A stretch of DNA of 64,000 nucleotides, taken from assembly GCA_947487765.1 (NCBI GenBank), contig CANKXO010000004.1, positions 62,001-126,000 of the forward strand, written 5' to 3'. Of this stretch, positions 58,283 through 64,000 are shown piece by piece. Numbering within the stretch: the first letter of the stretch is position 1; each line of letters starts with the position of its first letter. A program made the position numbers and the translations under genes. Under the pieces are notes generated by a model. The model had not been told where the DNA came from and made no database searches. It worked only from the letters and a program-made list of their open reading frames with translations. The stretch is from an uncultured Pseudomonadales bacterium. Its GTDB lineage: Bacteria > Pseudomonadota > Gammaproteobacteria > Pseudomonadales > Cellvibrionaceae.

Positions 58283-59329
58283 GTGAAAAACCTAACTTCA
58301 GTTGCTGTTGTTGCAGCGGCAGCATTAACTTTAAGCGTATCAGCGAGCGCTCGTGAGAGCATCAGCATCGTTGGTTCATCAACTGTTTACCCTTTCGCGA
58401 CAACTGTTGCTGAGAAATTTGGTAAAACGACTAAATTCAAAACTCCAACGATTGAATCAACAGGTTCTGGTGGTGGCGCTAAATTGTTTTGTGCTGGCGT
58501 TGGTGTTCAACATCCAGACGTGACTAACGCTTCGCGTCGTATGAAAAAATCCGAATTCGAAAAATGTTCAGCAAATGGCGTTAAAGTAACTGAAATACTT
58601 ATCGGTTTTGATGGTATTGCTGTTGCAAACTCTAAAAAATCACAGCAACTTTCTTTAACTCGTAAAGATTTGTTCTTAGCGCTTGCTAAAAACGTTCCTA
58701 ACCCTGATGGTTCAGAAACACTTGTTGCTAACCCGTACAAAACATGGAAAGAAGTAAACCCTGCATTACCTAACGTTGCTATTGAAGTGTTGGGACCTCC
58801 TCCAACCTCTGGTACTCGTGATGCATTTGCTGAGCTTGCAATGGAAGGTGGTTGTAAGAAATTTGCTTTCATCAAGAGCATGAAGAAAAAAGACAAAAAA
58901 GCCTACAAAGGCATTTGTCACAATGTTCGCGAAGATGGTGCTTATGTAGAAGCTGGTGAGAACGACAACTTAATCGTTCAAAAATTACAGAAAAACCCTG
59001 ATGCTTTAGGTATCTTTGGTTTCAGCTTCTTGGAAGAAAATTCTTCTAAAGTTCAAGGTTCAAAAGTTGAAGGTGTTGCTCCTACGTTTGAGTCTATTGC
59101 TGACAAAAGCTACAAAATTTCTCGTCCACTATACTTCTACGTTAAGAAAAACCACGTAGGTGTTGTACCTGGTATCGAAGAATACATTGCTGAGTTCACT
59201 AAAGAATCAACTTGGGGCTTAGACGGCTACTTAGCTGAGCGCGGTATGATTCCTCTAAATAATGAATTGCGTGCTTCTTTTGCAAGCGATGCTAAATCAT
59301 TAAAAGAGATGAAGTTGTCAGACTTCTAA
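58283..59329 (+). CDS. pstS: Phosphate ABC transporter, periplasmic substrate-binding protein PstS
   Basis: Phosphate receptor of 348 residues with a signal peptide (VAVVAAAALTLSVSASA). The binding-site segments are VGSSTVYPFATTVAEKFG, ESTGSGGGAKLFCAGVG and LGPPPTSGTRDAFAELAM, typical of the PstS family. Cysteines C74, C99 and others suggest disulfides. Start GTG 58283 has TTGGAGG upstream. Codon use is biased as in highly expressed genes. It is separated from pstCAB-phoU by four genes and has its own Pho box and terminator. Confidence 0.93.
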   Translation: MKNLTSVAVVAAAALTLSVSASARESISIVGSSTVYPFATTVAEKFGKTTKFKTPTIESTGSGGGAKLFCAGVGVQHPDVTNASRRMKKSEFEKCSANGVKVTEILIGFDGIAVANSKKSQQLSLTRKDLFLALAKNVPNPDGSETLVANPYKTWKEVNPALPNVAIEVLGPPPTSGTRDAFAELAMEGGCKKFAFIKSMKKKDKKAYKGICHNVREDGAYVEAGENDNLIVQKLQKNPDALGIFGFSFLEENSSKVQGSKVEGVAPTFESIADKSYKISRPLYFYVKKNHVGVVPGIEEYIAEFTKESTWGLDGYLAERGMIPLNNELRASFASDAKSLKEMKLSDF

Positions 59330-59392
59330 GATACGGGAAATACATTTTTCTCACGGAGTGAGACATTAGGGAAGGAAGATTAAAAGGATAAG

Positions 59393-59420
59393 GGCTCGAT
59401 CAGTAGATCGGGCCTTTTTT
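59393..59420 (+). terminator. Rho-independent terminator of pstS
   Basis: GGCTCGATC, an AGTA loop and GATCGGGCC form a 9-base stem with one G-U pair, followed by TTTTTT. Confidence 0.9.
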
Positions 59421-59584
59421 ATATTGGGAAAAAGATTGTATCATCTCTTTTTCTGTTTGATTTCTACATATTTGTTTAAGAATAAGCAACATAATAACCT
59501 AGGCCTTTTATAACCAAATTAGTATTGACATCTGACTGGTTCGCGGTAAAGTTCTCTCAAAAAATACAATAACCAGATAGCTCT

Positions 59585-60181
59585 ATGATCAAGCCTTTTT
59601 CTCAAGCATGTGAAAACAATGGCCCTCCCATTTTAAGCCAATTAACTCGTTTACTCTCCGATACGAAAACAGTACTAGAAATTGGTAGCGGAACAGGTCA
59701 GCATGCTACCTATTTTGCTGCTGGATTGCCGCAGTTACTTTGGCAAACCAGTGATTTATTAGATAATCATGAAGGTATAAATTTATGGGTTGAGGATGCA
59801 GGTTTGAGTAATTTACTTGCGCCGATCGAATATGATGTCACTCAAGCACTCAGTTCTTCTCAATTGTACGATGCCATTTTTATGGCAAATACCTTGCATA
59901 TTATGCCTTGGGCCGCTGTAGAAGCGTGTATTCAACGTATGTCTCAGCAAGTCAATGATGATGGTTTGCTAATAGTGTATGGTCCCTTTAATTATGGAGG
60001 CGACTATACCAGTGAAAGCAATGCGCGCTTTGATCAATGGCTGAAAGCAGCTGACCCCGCAAGAGGTATTCGTGAGTTTGAGCGAATTGATAAGTTAGCT
60101 AGAGATTCCGATTTCATTTTTGAAGAAGATATCGCCATGCCGGCTAATAATCGTTTATTGGTTTGGCGCTTTAAAGGGTAA
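59585..60181 (+). CDS. DUF938 family, SAM-methyltransferase-like protein
   Basis: Protein of 198 residues of the DUF938 family, a class I methyltransferase-like fold. The SAM-binding loop is LEIGSGTGQHATYFA and the later MANTLHIMPWAAVEA is characteristic; GPFNYGGDYTSESNARFDQWL is the family's strongest motif. Substrate unknown. It overlaps the convergent gene at 60155 by 27 bases at the 3' ends. Confidence 0.88.
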   Translation: MIKPFSQACENNGPPILSQLTRLLSDTKTVLEIGSGTGQHATYFAAGLPQLLWQTSDLLDNHEGINLWVEDAGLSNLLAPIEYDVTQALSSSQLYDAIFMANTLHIMPWAAVEACIQRMSQQVNDDGLLIVYGPFNYGGDYTSESNARFDQWLKAADPARGIREFERIDKLARDSDFIFEEDIAMPANNRLLVWRFKG

Positions 60182-61300
60182 GCGTTCTCTTGCGTGTTCG
60201 ATATACTCGTAGATTTCTTGTGTTTCTATTTGGATAAAGTTATCGATAGCATCATGGAATTGCTCATCACTAATCCAATGGTGAGAGTATGTAGGGACAG
60301 GTGTAAAGCCTCGTTGTATTTTATGTTCCCCTTGTGCCCCAGGATCAAAACGTTTTAGTTTATTTTTTATTGCATAGTCAATGCCTTGATAATAACACGC
60401 TTCAAAATGCAATTGGTCGTATTCTTCTTTACATCCCCAATAACGCCCATAAAGTGTTTGACTGTCCTTGAAATAAAGTGCAGCGGCAATTATTTGGTCT
60501 TCCTTTTCTGCCTGTACCATGACAATGTGTTCGCTTAACAGCTGGGAAAGTAAAGGGAAAAACTCTTCAGTTAAATAGCCTTGGCGACCACTGCGTTTAA
60601 AATAAGTAAGATGATAAAATAAATAAAAATGATGCCAGTCGGTATCACTGATTTCATTTCCTGTTTTAACATGCAACTCAATATTTTGTTCAGTAACTTT
60701 GCGTCGTTCTTTGTTTAAATTTTTTCGTTTTCTTGAAGAAAAAGTTGATAAAAATTCATCGAAATCCTGATAGTTTTTATTCAGCCAATGATATTGGCAG
60801 CCAGTGCGTAATAAATAGTGATGCTGAGAAAAGTATGTGAGAGAGCTTTTAAGATTAAATAAAGAGTGATAAGAGGAAAGCTTTAATCGTTTCGCTTCTT
60901 CTTCTATCGCGTTAAATATCGTCGAAAGAATTAATTCAGGGTTTGCTTTCTTATCTATCCCCCAGCGAGGTCCAGTTGCTGGGGTAAAGGGTATCGCATT
61001 TAATAATTTTGGATAATACACTTTACCATAACGATGATAGGCATCAGCCCACGCCCAATCAAATACATATTCGCCATAGGAGTGATACTTTAGAAACAAT
61101 GGCATAACCGCAACAGTTGTTGCTTCATCATCTTCTACTAGTAGGTGATGAGGCTGCCAACCCGTTTCCCGAATAGTGCTGCCACTGTCTTCTAATGCTA
61201 CAAAAAACTCGTGCCGTAAAAAAGGGTAGTCAGTTCCACAAAGTGCATTCCAAGTATACGAGTCGATGTCGTGGATACTGGAAAGAAAGCGGCAGCGCAT
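60155..61300 (-). CDS. GNAT-like peptidogalycan synthesis/recognition family protein (COG3146-type)
   Basis: Protein of 381 residues of a large GNAT-superfamily group with an N-acyltransferase fold seen twice in one chain (FemAB/COG3146). Motifs include AVMPLFLKYHSYGEYVFDWAWADAYHRYG, NFKSSLTYF-like (NLKSSLTYFSQHHYLLR), the RKRKNLNKERRKV basic stretch and RFDPGAQGEHKIQRGF. Substrate is unknown. It is not clearly part of an operon. Confidence 0.85.
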   Translation of the reverse strand: MRCRFLSSIHDIDSYTWNALCGTDYPFLRHEFFVALEDSGSTIRETGWQPHHLLVEDDEATTVAVMPLFLKYHSYGEYVFDWAWADAYHRYGKVYYPKLLNAIPFTPATGPRWGIDKKANPELILSTIFNAIEEEAKRLKLSSYHSLFNLKSSLTYFSQHHYLLRTGCQYHWLNKNYQDFDEFLSTFSSRKRKNLNKERRKVTEQNIELHVKTGNEISDTDWHHFYLFYHLTYFKRSGRQGYLTEEFFPLLSQLLSEHIVMVQAEKEDQIIAAALYFKDSQTLYGRYWGCKEEYDQLHFEACYYQGIDYAIKNKLKRFDPGAQGEHKIQRGFTPVPTYSHHWISDEQFHDAIDNFIQIETQEIYEYIEHARERLPFKAPNQ

Positions 61301-61495
61301 ATATGAATCCGTTAATAAAGAAGTTTTATTAAACAGAGTATCATACGCACCAAAGTTAGCTTTGTCCTGCCTTCAATGAATGGAGAGTACATCAAAAATG
61401 CAGGGGCAGTTTTTGAGTGCTTGCAATAGAGTGAAAGTCTATAAAGGTGAAGACGGTTTATACAACGCTCATGTGGGTATGCCAAAGTAATAGTA

Positions 61496-62809
61496 TCAAA
61501 CCTGTGTCGTGCCTACTCGTTGAGCGGGGAATATACAGCTAAACGTGCTGCCTTTTCCATAATCACTTTCTATCTGCAGTCTTCCATCATGGCGCAATAA
61601 GATATGTTTAACAATTGCTAAACCTAAACCGGTACCACCGGTTCGGATTGATCGACTTGAGTCAACACGATAAAAACGTTCAGTCAGGCGACTGATATGC
61701 TCTTGTTCGATACCGATACCCTCATCATTTACAGAGACGATTAAATTACCAGTAGGGTTAATGTTTACTGTAATATCGATAGTTTTTTCTGGGTGAGAAT
61801 ATTTCACAGCATTAGTAATCAGGTTGGAAAAGGCGCTATGTAATTCTCTATCATTACCAAAAAGCGTGAGTGAGGAATTACAATCCAAGTTGATTTCATG
61901 GTTCTTTTCGCCACTAATCGTGCGGGCTTCATTACAAATCATTTCTAGCAAAGGTTTTAACTCTACGTCCTGTTCTCCTTTACCGGTGCGATCTGTTTCC
62001 AATTTAGACAACATTGTGAGGTCGTTGATCAAGGTTGTCATACGCCCGGTTTGTTGTTGCATTTGTTCCAAGCCTTTTTGTAAATGCTTGTTTGTTTGCA
62101 GATTCGGGTCCTGACTGTCTTCCAGTGTTTCAAGATAGCCGCGAATAACGGTGAGTGGTGTCCGTAGCTCGTGGCTCACGTTGGCAACAAAGTCTTTACG
62201 CATTAATTCCAGCTTATAAATACGCGTAATGTCCCTTACCACTAATAATGCTTCACCTTCACCAAAGCGTGTAACCTGAAATTCTAATTGGGTTTCTTGG
62301 CTGCTAGGGGATGGAAGCGCAAGAGGTATGCCGTAGTCATTGGATTCTAGGTAGTTGACAAATTGTGGATTTCGAATGAAATTGATAATAGAGCTGCCGA
62401 CATCGCTAGGTTTTAAATCCAGTAATCGTTCGGTGGCTTGGTTCCACCAATTGAGATCATAATTGACGTTTAGCAGGATGACAGCATCATTAAGGGCCGA
62501 TGTTGTTGCTTCAACACGACCAATGACTTTTTGCAGGCGATTTTTTTCACGAATTTCCCGACGTTTCTGGCGGCTAAGCTGATCGAATACTTCACCCCAG
62601 AGACCGCTAGCATCAGGAATATCCTCAATGCGTTGACGTTTTAGCCACTTTAACAGTCGTCTCAGGTTTAGTAAGTGATAACAAATATAGGCAATGACGC
62701 CAAAACTCAAGACTAACAGTAACTGCTGAAGCAGTAAGCCAATAATGACAAAAGGAATAGATAAGCCGAACAGGCGACGGATTTCAGAGGTGATTCCGTA
62801 ATGCGACAA
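61496..62809 (-). CDS. phoR: Phosphate regulon sensor histidine kinase PhoR
   Basis: Sensor kinase of the Pho system, 437 residues. An N-terminal hydrophobic region (about residues 15-48) anchors it, followed by a PAS domain (about 100-195). The phosphoaccepting histidine is H213 in FVANVSHELRTPLT, and the ATPase has N-, G1- (VNDEGIGI) and G2-type (GTGLGLAIV) boxes. It has the PhoR layout without a large periplasmic sensor. It follows phoB after 32 bases on the same strand, so phoBR is one operon. Confidence 0.95.
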   Translation of the reverse strand: MSHYGITSEIRRLFGLSIPFVIIGLLLQQLLLVLSFGVIAYICYHLLNLRRLLKWLKRQRIEDIPDASGLWGEVFDQLSRQKRREIREKNRLQKVIGRVEATTSALNDAVILLNVNYDLNWWNQATERLLDLKPSDVGSSIINFIRNPQFVNYLESNDYGIPLALPSPSSQETQLEFQVTRFGEGEALLVVRDITRIYKLELMRKDFVANVSHELRTPLTVIRGYLETLEDSQDPNLQTNKHLQKGLEQMQQQTGRMTTLINDLTMLSKLETDRTGKGEQDVELKPLLEMICNEARTISGEKNHEINLDCNSSLTLFGNDRELHSAFSNLITNAVKYSHPEKTIDITVNINPTGNLIVSVNDEGIGIEQEHISRLTERFYRVDSSRSIRTGGTGLGLAIVKHILLRHDGRLQIESDYGKGSTFSCIFPAQRVGTTQV

Positions 62810-62841
62810 GAGGGAATTCCTTGCGATAAAAAACTGCTATT

Positions 62842-63549
62842 CTATGCCTTCATTGCTAGTTTCGTCGAGAACCGATATCCCGTGCCACGTACAGTTTGAA
62901 TAAAACGGTCATGGTTATCGAGTTGTAAAACTTTTCTTAAGCGGCGGATATGCACATCCACGGTGCGTTCTTCCACATAGACATTGCCACCCCAAACATG
63001 ATCCAGTAGTTGGCTGCGGGTATAAACTCTATCTTGATGGGTAAGGAAAAACTCCAATAAGCGGTATTCGGTAGGTCCCATTTGCAGCGCTTGCTGGTTG
63101 ATGGTGACTACATGGCTGATTGGGTCCATACACAAGCCTTCAACCATAATAGGCCCAAGAGTTGAGATATCTTCTGTTCGTCTTAGTACGGCCTTTAAGC
63201 GGGCCACAAGCTCTCTTGGAGAGAAAGGCTTGGTAATATAATCATCAGCGCCGACGTCCAGGCCCTGAATTTTATTATCCTCTTCACCTTTAGCCGTAAG
63301 CATGATAATCGGAATGGAATTTGTCAGTTCGTCTTTTTTAAGACGGCGTGCGAGTTCAATACCGCTGGTGCCTGGTAACATCCAATCCAATAATATCAGG
63401 CTGGGCTTTTCATCTACGACAATAGCGTGAGCCTGTTGTGCATCTTCAGCCTCAAGGCATCGATAATCTGCCATCTCTAATGCAATACGTAACATATCGC
63501 GGATAGGTGCTTCATCGTCAACTATAAGAATGGTTTTATCGTGGTTCAT
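62842..63549 (-). CDS. phoB: Phosphate regulon response regulator PhoB
   Basis: OmpR-family response regulator of 235 residues. Receiver residues are D11/D12, the phosphorylation site D55 (LLDWMLPG) and K107. The winged-helix domain carries VYTRSQLLDHVWG and VEERTVDVHIRRLRKVL, typical of PhoB. It activates the pst genes and its own operon via Pho boxes. Confidence 0.97.
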   Translation of the reverse strand: MNHDKTILIVDDEAPIRDMLRIALEMADYRCLEAEDAQQAHAIVVDEKPSLILLDWMLPGTSGIELARRLKKDELTNSIPIIMLTAKGEEDNKIQGLDVGADDYITKPFSPRELVARLKAVLRRTEDISTLGPIMVEGLCMDPISHVVTINQQALQMGPTEYRLLEFFLTHQDRVYTRSQLLDHVWGGNVYVEERTVDVHIRRLRKVLQLDNHDRFIQTVRGTGYRFSTKLAMKA

Positions 63550-63594
63550 GACAGGTCCGGTATATGAGCAGAGTTGCCATTAAATAACGCTTCT

Positions 63595-63612
63595 ATGACA
63601 ATTATATGACAA
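63595..63612 (-). promoter_or_regulatory. Pho box upstream of phoB
   Basis: On the minus strand TTGTCAT-ATAA-TTGTCAT is an exact 7-4-7 direct repeat, one base per half-site from the CTGTCAT consensus. It lies 46-63 bases before the phoB start, which supports autoregulation. It is the best of the three Pho boxes in the window. Confidence 0.85.
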
Positions 63613-63678
63613 ACAATAATACTTGACCTGCAATTGTCATATTTAATTCACTCGGGAGAAAACGAGATGTTGTCTGAT

Positions 63679-64000
63679 TCAGGTTAGCGCGTAGTGCAAT
63701 GCAATACCCACAAAGATAGCAAAGCCAATCCATTGATTATGAATAAAGGCAGCGAAATAAGCCTCTGGTTGGCGACGGCTAATTAGCGATTGGTGATAAA
63801 CCATCAGAGCCGCAGCGGCGATCACAGACACATAGTAGATAGTGCCCAGCTCAAAGCGTTGACCGATTAACCAAAAACCAAAAAGAACCATCAACTGTAA
63901 ACTGCCAGTAATCAGCTTCTCATTACCTTCGAACAGAATCGCGGTAGATTTCATGCCCATCTTCTTGTCATATTCTCTATCAGTCATGCCATAGAAGGTA
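63679..64000 (-). CDS. ubiA: 4-hydroxybenzoate octaprenyltransferase UbiA, C-terminal part (partial)
   Basis: The C-terminal part of UbiA, which attaches the polyprenyl tail in ubiquinone synthesis. The ORF remains open to the window edge (TFYGMTDRE...), so the start lies outside. The second Asp-rich motif (MTDREYD), the KSTAILF segment and the final FIHNQWIGFAIFVGIALHYAL helix match UbiA. Its position beside phoB matches Pseudomonas. Confidence 0.9.
   Translation of the reverse strand, partial: TFYGMTDREYDKKMGMKSTAILFEGNEKLITGSLQLMVLFGFWLIGQRFELGTIYYVSVIAAAALMVYHQSLISRRQPEAYFAAFIHNQWIGFAIFVGIALHYALT

Noticed and set aside
61398-61490. 30-codon ORF in the gap between phoR and the GNAT-like gene
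   Set aside because: The only nearby Shine-Dalgarno-like GGAG is 12 bases from the ATG, which is too far, and there is no homology I know. It could be real, but I cannot support it.
63623-63640. A plus-strand TTGACCT-N4-TTGTCAT Pho-box-like repeat
   Set aside because: No plus-strand gene begins downstream; only one half-site is good. It may assist the minus-strand box but I do not list it as a separate site.
1-64000. CRISPR arrays, tRNA or rRNA genes, insertion sequences, prophage or integrase genes
   Set aside because: I looked for regular short repeats with spacers, cloverleaf ends, terminal inverted repeats and transposase or integrase motifs, and saw none.

Overview
The window is a 64 kb piece of a gammaproteobacterial chromosome of modest GC content, densely packed with core genes and free of insertion sequences, phage genes, CRISPR arrays or recognisable tRNA/rRNA genes. 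From memory, many blocks match the origin-proximal region of Pseudomonas: rsmB-trkA, lipid A acyltransferase, glyQS, gmhB-plsC; the coxBA-ctaG-coxC to ctaAB-SCO block; polA next to znuA/zur/znuCB; and pstCAB-phoU/phoBR/ubiA. The AT-leaning codon use and mixed blocks suggest a marine relative (Cellvibrionales-like) rather than Pseudomonas itself; this placement is inference.

Layout. 1-8.4 kb: end of rsmB, Trk potassium uptake, a lipid A-type acyltransferase, glycyl-tRNA synthetase, a GmhB-like protein whose phosphatase motifs are degraded, and PlsC. 8.4-10.7 kb: a one-domain asparaginase-like protein, an alpha/beta hydrolase, a small unknown protein and glyoxalase I. 11.1-18.5 kb: one 2,468-residue, cysteine-free, secreted protein made of three seven-bladed FG-GAP propellers, each followed by a beta-sandwich-like domain and calcium-binding Asp-rich repeats. 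18.5-23.7 kb: SixA, a gamma-carbonic-anhydrase-like protein, oligopeptidase A, a YheV-type zinc ribbon and two proteins of unknown function.

24.2-32.9 kb: a caa3-type cytochrome c oxidase with its assembly factors and heme A synthesis. The usual SCO copper-chaperone slot holds a protein without the copper motif. 33-41.6 kb: an AraC regulator, bifunctional PutA without a DNA-binding domain, a polar amino acid ABC transporter and an EamA exporter, probably a proline/amino acid use cluster. 41.6-44.9 kb: znuB-znuC-zur facing znuA across a perfect Zur palindrome. 45.6-49.8 kb: polA, a candidate sRNA under a sigma-E/AlgU-like promoter in the Spot 42/ErsA position, and a porin with a strong sigma-70 promoter.

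49.9-64 kb: a phosphate-starvation region. pstCAB-phoU, a separate pstS, and phoB-phoR each lie near a Pho box, so PhoB probably controls both uptake and itself. An M48-TPR lipoprotein protease, YaaA, two small lipoproteins sharing a Trp-rich tail, a DUF938 protein and a GNAT-like protein are interspersed. The window ends inside ubiA.

The best candidates for something undescribed are the triple-propeller protein, the two degenerate core-pathway proteins (GmhB-like and SCO-like), and the sRNA candidate downstream of polA.
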